A DNA stretch of 64,000 nt from Schistocerca nitens. Lineage: Eukaryota; Arthropoda; Insecta; Orthoptera; Acrididae. Positions 11,236 to 22,705 of the stretch are shown in pieces. The stretch lies in NCBI RefSeq assembly GCF_023898315.1, contig NC_064616.1:531111102-531175101 (forward strand), written 5' to 3'. Position 1 is the stretch's first letter, and the number at the start of each line of letters is the position of its first letter. The translations under genes were made by a program, and so were the position numbers. The notes under the pieces were generated by a model. That model ran no database searches. It was not told the origin of the DNA and saw only the letters and a program-made list of their open reading frames with translations.

Positions 11236-11536
11236 CCAGCACCGAGTGGTGAAACTGAGGTTATGAAATACCACCTGTGATACAAAAAGTTGAGGTATTG
11301 TATTGTAGTTAAGGAACTAACAACGACAAAATTTATTAATCGGCAAAGCAAACTTCATAACGGATATTCTGGAGCAATTTTGTATGGTGCACTGATGCGA
11401 AGTGAAACAACATTTCAAAACTTCGACATTTATTAGCGAAAATATATACATGCAAATATGTCAATCTATATTTATAAGTAAGTGCATAAAACCTCTTTAC
11501 CTTATCCGTTTACTTTCCCATGTACCAAATAACGTC

Positions 11537-11742
11537 GCCGGCCGCGGTGGTCTCGCGGTTCTAGGCGCGCAGTCCGGAACCGTGCGACTGCTACGGTCGC
11601 AGGTTCGAATCCTGCCTCGGGCATGGATGTGTGTGATGTCCTTAGGTTAGTTAGGTTTAAGTAGTTCTAAGTTCTAGGGGACTGATAACCACAGCAGTTG
11701 AGTCCCATAGTGCTCAGAGCCATTTGAACCATTTCTTTTTTA
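11537..11742 (+). mobile_element. tRNA-derived SINE (copy 4)
   Basis: Full-length copy with head GCCGGCCGCGGTGGTCTCGC, B box GGTTCGAATCCTG and tail GAGCCATTTGAACC plus a T-rich end. The 13-bp duplication ACCAAATAACGTC at 11524-11536 and 11743-11755 is perfect, so the copy is young. It sits in the spacer of the 10807/12010 inverted repeat. Hairpin GGGACT/AGTCCC lies within 11677-11706. Confidence 0.97.
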
Positions 11743-11865
11743 ACCAAATAACGTCATAAACAACCGTATTTTTCTCTTTCAATAGAGCTTTAAAAAGGTT
11801 ATTTAATGAAAACAGCTCCAACAGTTCATGTTCTTATTTATAGGTTGTTGTAAGTGTCATATCTG

Positions 11866-12010
11866 TTCTGTAATTGTAAAACCGAAACCATTTTCCACTT
11901 TCAGATATCTGGCCTCTTATGGAAGAACACTCAATCGAAAAAAAAATATCCAGCTTGGCATGGAATATTTGCAATCTGGCACAAAAAAATTCAAAATAAT
12001 AAAATAAAGA
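11866..12010 (+). repeat. Right arm of the 145-bp inverted repeat
   Basis: Partner of 10807-10952. It ends exactly where the 12012 element-end begins, so the second element may have inserted or recombined at that edge. Confidence 0.75.
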
Positions 12011-12011
12011 C

Positions 12012-12130
12012 TAAAGGCCAATTCACACTGCCTATCATGTCACACCCCATCACAATATTCCATAATGCATTTCAAATGGTGGCATTCACACTGGCCATCC
12101 CAACGCATCTTGCTATGTCATGGCACATCG
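12012..12130 (+). repeat. Second copy of the TTCACAC element end
   Basis: Starts TAAAGGCCAATTCACACTG and carries a second unit GCATTCACACTGGCCATC, in the same order as 10531-10700. A matching end in opposite orientation (TTAAGGCCAGTTCTCACTGG on the - strand, 13340-13427) could close an element of about 1.4 kb. Confidence 0.5.
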
Positions 12131-13339
12131 AAGGTTTCTTGGGAAGAAAGTTTTGTTGGCTGACATCATCATCCATTGTTGATCACATCACCCCAAAGCT
12201 CGTTTCCTTCCAATACACAGCCATGTGCTGATCTCCATATTCATTTCATTGCGCTTTTCACGGTTTGTATCAGTTGCTATTCTAAGTCTTTGTTATTTAT
12301 TGTTCCATTTCGTTATTTCTTTTATTAAAATTTATTAACCTATAATGATTGATGAGAGATTAATTGAAGCAGTCAGGCAGCAGTCTGAATTCTATGTCAT
12401 GAGTGGACTAAATTGCTTACCCCCTACAGTATGTGTAATGTGGACTTTTTTTACATACTGGTAGTGTATTTAATATTTTACAATGAAATGGATTGCAGTA
12501 TGACTGCAACTTGAAGTAAAAAAATTACTGCGGGCAGAATCACATAGATTATGAATTGGAATGTATTTGCGTGTTGTCGGGCATTTGTAACATTTGATAA
12601 ATAAATGGAATGAAATCTTCAGACAATGCAACAGTGCCATAATGCTTTTTTTTGCATGAAGTACACATCTAGTAATGTACTAGATTTGTTTGTTTAAAAG
12701 TTTATCTGTGGCAGGTTTCTTTATTTTTAAATAGTTCTCAGGATTGTGAACGAAACAATTTTGCAAGCATCAATGATCAATACTTACTTGGTTTCACTAG
12801 CTAATCCCAGTAGTCCAGTGTAAATAAGGAATTTGAACGATTAAAGGCCAAATACAAGATGTAAAGAAAAATTATAAATCTTGAAGGGAAAGGTGCTGAG
12901 AAAGATGTAACTAAATTTCATCTTAAACAAAGAAATTTTTCGTGAGGTGTTCCTTTTAGTGATTCTGGTTATAATTTTATGTAACAAATGTAAAAATGAT
13001 GGTTCGACTTTCTAAAATATCTACAAAATGCAGATTTCTCTTTCCTGAACTCCTCGTGGAGTGTGTGAAATTCCCATTCTGTGCTATGTAATGACATTTT
13101 TCGGACTCAGACTCGTTTTTTGCGTTGTTTCCCAACTGTCTTCCTTTTCTAATATAAAAGCTACCCTTGCTAGCTGCAGAGGGTTTGAGTCAAATAAATG
13201 TCATTTTCGTACAAATGTGGATTCCAACACCAATGTATATATGTTATCATACTGCGTATGTGCACTTTGTGCACAAAAACTGTTGAGAATGATCTCGCGA
13301 GGACCAGAATAATCGCGTCATAACAGCAGAGATTAGGCA
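12131..13339. other. AT-rich interior with no recognised gene
   Basis: Possible body of a terminal-repeat element (12012-13427). Only short chance frames are present and I see no transposase motif. Confidence 0.4.
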
Positions 13340-13640
13340 ACTTCAAAATGACGTGGCGCAACTGACAATGTGAGTACTCTGACGTGAAGGAGCCGTGATG
13401 GCCAGTGAGAACTGGCCTTAAGAAACCTAAAAGCATACAATCCAGTACTATAACATGAGTGGGTGCGGCAAAAATAGGTTATCTTCCGACGACTCAGTTC
13501 TCTCACCAACACTAACGCCAAAACTTTCCTCCAGAGTATCCTTAATGGCGACGTGATATGACAATGAGGCTTGTGTGAATTCTGCCGTTTGACATCCATT
13601 TTGGAATGTTTTGACTTGACATGACGTAAACATGAGATAA
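13340..13640 (-). repeat. Opposite-strand element ends
   Basis: The - strand shows TTAAGGCCAGTTCTCACTGG starting at about 13427 and a second AGAATTCACACAAGCC block near 13570-13590. Both are related to the ends at 10531 and 12012. Confidence 0.45.
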
Positions 13641-14750
13641 ACAAGCTTTATTCATTGCTTCCCGTTTTCTATGGGAATCTTTGCGCTTTTTAGCAGACAA
13701 CAGGCAGGTGGGGCCCATGTGTATTTGATCGTGTAGTGGACCGAGGTTATGCTGTGAACCGATATAGGTGCAATAATTTCTGCTGACTACAAAGGAAGCA
13801 CGCTTAAATTTATAGGCGATTACAGACAAAGAAAAGTCACATGGAATGACGCTTCTAAATATTATTTGTACAAAAATTTCAGGTGTGGTGCTCTGAGCGT
13901 CAAGTATTAGGTAAAAGTCTCTGATCATATTACTCTATAGAATAAGATACCGTAAATTTCGACGTAGGGAAACAGAGAAGAATAAGCCAAAAATTTATGA
14001 AAAGTGTATACGAAAACTGTGGAGGAATATTCCTACTATGGCGACTTAATAGTACAAGAACTGAGGAGCCTGATATCTGAACAAAAGAATCAGCAAAGTA
14101 CTAGAAATATAAATGAAGGGCGCTGATGACGGAAAATAGATAAAATTAGTAAATATAACCTCCGTTCTAGATGATTCTGAGATCTACAAAATTCCCAAAT
14201 TTGTTGAGTCTAAAGATGTTGAAATGCAAATATTCTTTCATAATTAAAGTTGAATAAACAACTGTTTTCCAAATAAAATACGAATGATGCTTTGAAATTT
14301 CATAACGACTAAGAACCTTCCTTGAGTATTTCTCAGTTTCAGGATTAAGCTCTGAAACTTTTTTTTTTTTGTAAATACGGTACTAAATAAACAGTAAAAA
14401 TGGTTACGGTATATAAGTCGCCGGTCAGTAGATAACGAAATATTATTGCCACCGTATCGCTGCAGTATCCCAATCAGAAAATCTAAAATCTCGCTGTGGC
14501 CTCCATCTGAAATTTGCAAACAGAACGTTGTCACTTTGCATTTCTCGTATCTCTGTTGTTTAGATACTTCTTTACCTACAGTCGCTATCTTTTTCTGTTA
14601 TCTTTTCGTCACGTGTTTTACATATATGAATTCTGTACCCGATAGAAATTGATACAGAACCAGTGAACATAAATGTAATCTCTGGCTACACAGCGTCTTT
14701 CTGAGCACGCCCTGTCCTTCATAATCGTCTGCTTTCTGTGCTTCTTGTCT
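13641..14750. other. Upstream intergenic sequence of Syb
   Basis: No gene or element recognised. It contains an 11-base T run near 14360. Confidence 0.4.
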
Positions 14751-14761
14751 GAGTAACTACG

Positions 14762-14784
14762 TGACGTCATTGCCATCACTCAGT
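14762..14784 (+). promoter_or_regulatory. Candidate Syb core promoter: CRE plus initiator
   Basis: A perfect palindromic CRE (TGACGTCA, 14762-14769) lies 10 bases before an insect initiator consensus TCAGT (14780-14784). A second TCAGT is at 14830-14834. No TATA box is visible. The predicted 5' untranslated region would be about 90 bases long, up to the split start codon at 14872. The motifs are seen. That they drive transcription is inferred. Confidence 0.45.
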
Positions 14785-14871
14785 GTGGGAGGAAGTTGTG
14801 TGCCTGTCAAGCGCAAACAAGTGTGTTGTTCAGTTTTTGTAATTATTGTTGGCTGTTAACTGTTATTGAAA

Positions 14872-14873
14872 AT
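14872..14873 (+). CDS. Syb exon 1, coding part (first two bases of ATG)
   Basis: The donor GTAAGT at 14874 follows AT. Exon 2 supplies G, which makes ATG. The upstream exon sequence is 5' untranslated region. The required phase (two bases carried over) is exactly what exon 2 demands, which supports this start. Confidence 0.8.
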
Positions 14874-17800
14874 GTAAGTCCAAGCACGGTATTTATTTAT
14901 ACGTAGCTTCCTATTTGTAAAAGATCGTAGTTACTTTACGAAGTCGGTGGTATGTGAGAGCTGTTGCTTCAAGAAGTGAAGTGCTTGGCGTAATGCTAGT
15001 TTTTTGTGGTGCTTAAAAGAATATTTATACTTACGTGTTGCTGCCGAACGTGTGGAAATATTGGAATTGTTATGATGTGCTATTTTTCATTTGGTATTTT
15101 AATACAATATGCCTTACTTGACAAATTTGGAGAAAGAGTATTTGTATGTCGAAACGCTCATATATCTCATTGCTTAACCACACTTTGGATTACCGTGAAC
15201 GATGCTGTCGGGCTAAATGTCACGTGATATGACTAACTTATAAAAACGGAAAAAACCGCCTGTCACCCACCTGTAGGTAAAGAATTCATTTGTGTGTGAA
15301 GTATTTGACATTGTAAATTTCTTTGGTACAATGTCAAATTATTTACTCACCAATTTTGTGAAATTGGAACTGTATGAATTAAATTCAGTACAGTGTCAGA
15401 TACTGGTACCACAATTTCGTAGAACTGGATGGCCCAGAGGTTAAACAGTCTTGGAAGTGATATGTTACGCCTAATGAAGTTAATTCAGTTTTTACGGCTA
15501 TGTAGCTGATGGAAATAGAGAAAGTTAAACAAACCTTTGAGTTTGTATGTGACTGGAAATTTTTTCATGGTTTGTACAATGAGTGTCTTTAGGACGTTGA
15601 TTATAAAATACCGTCTATGTAAGCTATAGTTTGCCATCAAACGAAGTTAAAAGTTAGCTAATCGAGGGTGTTACTCGCAGGGTGTAAAAATCTAATCCAG
15701 TAGAAAGACTGGAGGATATACTTGAGTCAGTTGATTGGGAGAGTATCTGTTCAACTGCATAGAGGGTAGTTTTGAAATATTATTCAATACCAAAACCTTG
15801 CATTCAAAATGTGATCGGGCACAAGGCAATCCAGTTGCAAGTTCTTTTGATCAAAGGTTCTGAGTTCATACCTCAAATGTGCATGGAATTCACTAAGATA
15901 CTTTTCATTTCAGAGAACTTTTAAAATTATTATTGTCTCCTAATGTTCGTGACACTAATGATCATTTCTGTATTTTCTTTTACTAATTTGCTGTTCTGGG
16001 AAGCTGTGGTGTAACAGCTCCAATAATAATGAGTACATAATTTATCTTTGTTTTTAATGTGTATGCTTTCATTCAATACAGGGCAGATGTTGGACCTTAC
16101 TCTGGAGGTGTCGAGGGGACATCGGGAACCGGTGGTCCCCACACACCTCAGCAGCAGGCAGCACAGAAACGTCTTCAGCAAACACAGGCTAAAGTTGAGG
16201 AGGTAATTTGTTTTTGGAATGTGCCAGATCAGTCTTGTGAATGCTGCACTAGTGCACCCTCTTGCTCAATAAAGTTGGTGGTAAAAGTCATAAAGTTTCA
16301 AAGAAAATTGAATTATCAAAAGTGTTATGTGATTTGCTTAGAATAACGTACTAAAGGGGTGTTGTTTTAAGATTGTATTTAAATTCTGAGAACTTTGCTT
16401 CACATAGTTCTTAGAATACTAAAGACAAGTGAGCACTTATAGTATAATACAAAGTCTGTGTTGAAAATACTGGGTACTAAGGAATACTGGTAAACGTATG
16501 AGCACTTACTTTTCTGGAGTGTCATAAATAGGGTAGGAATGGAAGAGTTATCGAATATCTCTAGTAAAACCTGCCATTGATCCTTTTGGCTTGCAGTTAA
16601 TAAATGAATAGTAGAGTCCCACTTCCAAATAGGCCTAGTGACATTATTGAGTGGCCATTAAGTTGACTCTACTTTTATGTGTAGTGATCATATTAAGAGC
16701 TACCCACTTTCAAAGCAGAATTCACTAGAGGAAGATATTTTGGTGTTGTATGTGGAAGTTACCAATATTTAAATATTGGTAGCAAAAGCATTTTCCATTA
16801 ACAGTTAATGTCCAGTAATAGAGTAGAGTTGTTGGCAGTTCATGATCATTATTGTACCTTACCTTCATCAGGAGACTAATAACATTGTTTAATGGAACGA
16901 GGCCACATGATGACGATGTTGATGGTGAAATGTCTAAAGAGAAGAGGTCATGCTTGACAGGCTCCTTGGTTCTGTTCAGAAGTTGTAAGCTATATTGCAG
17001 TATTGTTTCAGCTTTCTTCTTCCTCATTGTCACCAATAACACAGATGACACTACAATCATATGCAAGAACAAACTACTGTAATTAAATGGTCAAACAGTG
17101 TCTGAAGTTGTTGAATGAAAGTTGCTGCTAAGAATCTAGACCTTTCAAGACATCGTAACATAAACAATGGGAAATCCCAGGTGGTAATGGCATACACCTT
17201 GCTGATGCAAAGTGGTATGTGTTACATGTAGTGGATTTAAATATAGCAGCCAGTGAAGGGGAAATTTCTCCACTTTGGTAGTAATGAAAGTGGAATTTCA
17301 TATTCTGAGGCCTGGTGCTAGTGCGAAGCTCATTCCCATCAGTTTTATCAGTAGGTTTCTGCAGTTCAAAAAATTTATTTTTCGATATCCCTGCCACGTG
17401 CCATACACCTGTTCCTCAGAGACTTCAATCGACTTTGAGGCAGGTTAGACATTAATATTGGAATGTATTCCTATGAATTTTAAGGCATCTCTCTCAATTT
17501 ATGGCCTGACATTTCTTTGTTAGTTTCTGTGCACCTAGTACATAGAAAATTCTATTACATCTCTCTTGCAAAGCTCATTGCATGTGAAATGCCAAATGCT
17601 TCTAGAATGAGATATTCTTACATTAAAACAAAGAATGTTGATTCCTTTCACACAGAGATTCTGATCAGAACTAATGTCTTCTGAAGTACATCTGTGTTTC
17701 TTACAGGTAGTGGGGATAATGAGAGTCAACGTTGAAAAAGTATTGGAACGTGACCAGAAATTGTCTGAATTGGATAATCGAGCAGGTAAGGTACTGTAAA

Positions 17801-20800
17801 ATAAGTTTTGTGAGCATTTCCCAGCTTTCATCATTATAAGTTTGTTTGTACAGTAAAATAGTGGTAAAAGGTTTTAGTTGCTTGAGTCTGAATTTTGGAT
17901 TTTGTATTAACATTGATGAGATTGTGATAGAATGTGTTGCAAGATGAAATTGATTCTGCATTTGTTGGTGGAGGACCACAAGCTACAACCTACTGTCTTG
18001 ATGTATATTTCATTTCAGATGTGGAGTCGTGGACTCTTGTCTTGTAGCAAATAAATGCACCACAAATTGCAAATTGGGTAGTCTTCGTGTTTACTATTAG
18101 TCTGCATTTTATTAATAGTGCCCATCTTTAACAGTGCTTACTCATGGTTAATTATTCGTGTAAAATACACCTTACTCTTTCTTCTGGCATGCCCACAGTG
18201 GAAGCTGCTGCTTGCGCTATCAGGTTATCCCCACACGAACTGGCACTGCAAACACCACAGTGTTAAAATTTGCACCTGAATTTTGTATCATGTCTGTGAG
18301 AGCCCACAACGACTTGGCCATTAACCTCATGGTGCTATTGCAGTGCAGAGATCATTGCCGTTCACGACCTGTTCACTGCAGTCGCAAGTTTCTGCCATGC
18401 AGCTATGTTACTGAACTCTACATGTATTCTGGACATGTACTTGGGAACTGAATGTTTCTCAAAGGAGAAGACTTGGTTTAAAAAATTAAAAATTTCACAT
18501 CAATTCTTGACTGTGGTCCAGAGCTGTTTCCAGCATTAGTTGTAATTGTGGAGATATTTTACTTTAAGCAACCCATTCATAAAGCTTGTGTTAAATCGCA
18601 AAACATAGAGTAATTATTACTGGTAGTAACATACTAACAGCAATTTAATGAGAAAGTAAGAACTAAAAATTTTAGATAGTGGATGTATTGAGTATTATTA
18701 TTTGATGGGGAAATGCAAGGCTGTCTGTTTCCTTTATTGATGCTCTTTTCATAGGGTCAATTAAGTTTTTGTTGAGCTGTTACAGCAGAAATTGAAGTCA
18801 ATGTAAATTAATGATCAATGATATTTTTTTATATTGATTCACAGTGATAAATATTTTGTTTCTGATACGGTTACGTAGTTTCTAAATTGTAGTAAAGTAA
18901 TCTTGGGTCAGTCAAAAGTAAACATAAAATCAATTGTTATCTAAATCCGCTAATATTCTCTCTCCACTTCTCTAGGACAGTTAAAAATGTTAATTTTTTT
19001 GTAGAGATGTAATTCAATGCTGGTAGGCCATTCCGTCATACAATCATGGTCTTCCTCAATGAAATTATGCTCTGCATTGGAGTGTGTGCTGATTTAAAAC
19101 CTGGTGCAAGTAAAGCTATGAGGGCAGGTTGTGTGTTGTTGTTGGGTGATTGAGTCGGTAGCACACTTGCCACACTAAGGGCAAAAGTTCCAGGTTTGAG
19201 TCCTGTTTAATCAGCCAGAAAGTTTCAAATTGTGATCTTCCTGTCTCCATATTCATTTTCACTCACTGTCACAGTCTTGGGAGTCGCTGGTACTGATAAT
19301 TAAGTGCAGTGAACAGCTCATAGGGAATTGTGATATTACACAGTTTTTGTTTTGTTTTTTAGGTGATTCTAACTATTTATGAGAGAGAAAAAAAAGCTCT
19401 GTGTGTTTTGTTTGTTACCTTCTAATCATGGAAACATTGAAGAACAGGAGATGTGATCCTCTTACCTGGCCTGTCAGTACGGTAACAGATGTGAAATAGC
19501 ATGCATTGGGAGCCCATTGTTTTTCATGTAAAGTTAACTCTTAACAAATACAAAAAAAAGTTGACGTATGTACACAAATACAAGACATATGAGCATGACT
19601 GGCCAGTAATGTTGTTAAACATCTACCATTATCAAGAGATTGATTTCTGGAGTGAGAGTAGTCTTTTGTGAGAATTCCTAGTACAAATGAAATGAAAGTG
19701 CAGGGTTTCCAAGAATTTTGCAGGTAATGTCACAAGAAAACTGAGGTAGATACACAGAAACTGATTTCATTTTAGATGACAAGACACACAACTGCACTTA
19801 AGAAATTACTGCCATTATTTGTGACAGAACTGATGTTACACAGTATAATACAAGAGCCTGGACTTTGTCGGACGATGTACGATTACGACTGTCTGCAGAA
19901 GACATTGTGCTATGATGTGAAAAAGTCTTCTAACTTTGGTGCCTCTACGGCAAGTTTACTGCCGTGTGACACTCTTGATAAATTCCATGGGCTGCTACAA
20001 CAAATTTTCCCTAATGTCATTGCTGAGTAATGTGTACTGGAACTATCTTAGTCATGTGATGATAGGTACAGTCACGTTCCAATTCAAAATAGGGCACAGT
20101 GTTACCTTGAAGTGTGACCATGAAAAATGATGGCAGAAAATACAATTAGCATTTTAAATTGAACTGACAGTGAGAATGAGAAAGATGGACTAATGCCAAC
20201 AGTGACACCAGCAGAAGGGGCAAGCAAACTTTGGCAAGTAGCATTCAAGTCAGTAGTGTGCAAATTATGGAATATGGGAGACAATGCTGAGTGGAGCAGG
20301 ATTCAAGTATCTGCCCCAAAGCAGAGTAAGTAGAATGCACACAATAAATATTTCATTGAATATAAGTGTTGCTAAGCAGCAATTTCTGAAGTAGCAGCTC
20401 TGGTCTCTTAAACTGATATATGGCTGGGAGAGTGATGTGCTGACCACATGCCCCTCCATATCCACATCCAGTGGTGCATGTGGGCTGGGGATGACATGGC
20501 AGCCACTCTGTACCATTGGGCCTTCATGGCCTGTTCAGGCAGAGTTTAGTCTCTTAGTGCTTTTAGATAAATCGTGGATCCATTCCTACTGTGGTAGTAC
20601 TGTTTAGATCTGAACCCTGCGTAAGTGATCAGAAACCTCACAAGAGCCATGGTTGTAATATGTCAAGTATCTCTCTCTAATCTGAAAAAAAATAACCGCT
20701 GCTATTAAATAAAATGTCACCTTGCCTGCTGCAAGTCTTTTGACTTAATGATGCTTTAGTGACTTGCACATTAGTTTCGTTGCTTTATATAAAAGTAGCT

Positions 20801-22653
20801 TTTTCATTTGGATTCTCTATTTGAACCTCCTCCCACACCTATCCTCCAGGGGAAAAAATTTGGGTGGTCACTGAAACTATAATAACTGTTTGGCACAGAT
20901 TGAAACAAAGAGTTGGTGTTCTCATCTGTGATTGAAATGGCAAATGACAAATGCACACAGTTGTCACTGCTGAAGGTAGTTTTGTGGATACTGCCAGCAA
21001 AGTGTCATGAGCAGCCAAAGTGGGATATAGTGTGTGTCCTGTTTCTGCTCTTGTTGTAAATGGACACTTCATTCAGCAGCAGATAAAGACATGTAGCATG
21101 TGACATTGCTCCCCTTGTAATAGTAGTGAAGTGTGTGATATTACTGCCTCCTCACCCAGCTTCTTGGGCATAAACACGACTGTGCTGCCACCCTTCCCAG
21201 GTAGCTAGTTAGCCTAGCCGAATAATAACCAATTCTTACTATAGTTTGTTTGCATTGCATTCGTGTTTTGTAAATGTGATCTAGCATTTCCTATCAGGTT
21301 TACAACAATAGTGTGGAGTAATTATCAGTTCATCTGACATACTGACAATATCATAATAAGTACTGTAAATATCCCTCCAGTAACTTTGATGGAGCAAATG
21401 TGTGACAGTTGGAACGATGTTTCTCATTGCTCATCAATGCTTGTTTGTACATATGTTGGAATGTTTCCCTCTGCTTATCCATTGCTACTTAATATTAGGT
21501 ATAATTTGGTACACCAGCAAAATGTGTGATATTCATAATGATAATATTTTGGTATTAACAGAGATACTGTCAATAGCAGGGGAACTAGAAAACATTATTC
21601 TTATAGGTCTGTTGTTCAGGATATCCCCATTACATCATTTAAATTTATTCACTAGTTCTTGCCAAGCTGTAACTCTTCAGACATCTGTGTTAAGCTCCCC
21701 ACACAGCAAAATATTGTGCTTCTTCGTACTGTAGAGTTGTAGCTCTGTGTCTAGTTAAGACGTGAATAGTGATGTACTATCAAGAGGCGACCAGTAGAAG
21801 CATACAGCTAAAAGTTTTAAGAATTTGATCTCTACTGCTACATGTTCAAAATTTTTCTCATGGTTAATTTATTTAGTTTTAACAATTACAGGAATTAGGC
21901 ATCGAACTCTGTCTGCAAAAATTATTAACACAATTGATTAACTTCTCATGGTCGGTGTTGACAGTCATGCAAGTAAATTTTAAAAGAACAGCATATTTGC
22001 CTTTGACTGTAGAACTTATTTATTTCACTATTGCAATTTTAGCCTTTGGGCCATTTTCAAGTGGTACTGCAAAAGTTATTGTTTCAGTACAACTCAAACT
22101 TCAAAATTCTCCAACATGTTTACATGTTGCAGTCAAAATAGGCCATCAGAAGAGTATGAAGCTGTGTACCCGGTGAAATGATGTAGACTAGATAGATTTG
22201 AAAATATTCACGTGGATGATATGGACATTGCATGTAATGTACCTCATTTCATGACATAAAGAGCTTCAGACTCATCTGGTGTTGTTGTTGTATATCTACA
22301 GTGAAAAGTCCTATTTTGACAATGAAATGTATGCTTGTAATAGGATTTTAAAGTTTGACATGTGTTGAAGCAAAATCTTTGGCTGTACCATTTGAAAATG
22401 TCCCACAGGTTGAAACTGCAGTAATGAAATAAATAATTTCTACAGTTAATGGTGAAAATAATGGCCTTTAAAAGATATTAACACAATGTTAGCCTGGAAA
22501 GGGGAGGGGGGGGGGGAGGAGCCAGTGCTTAGGTACACAGAGCAAATCTACATATTCTGAGTAATTTTGAGAATATTTGTGGGTGTAGTCTTTCGTTTCA
22601 TGTGTTTTGGCAGATTGTGGTTCATAAATTTTAAATTTTTGGCAGGGGGATTG

Positions 22654-22705
<52 letters not shown>

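Noticed and set aside
13542-13928. 128-codon frame on the - strand as a host gene
   Set aside because: Overlaps the repeat ends near 13590 and shows no family motif or splice support.
17707-17785. VVGIM instead of VVDIM in the SNARE motif as a damaging change
   Set aside because: Glycine at this place is, as far as I remember, normal in Drosophila Syb, so it marks the lineage rather than a defect.
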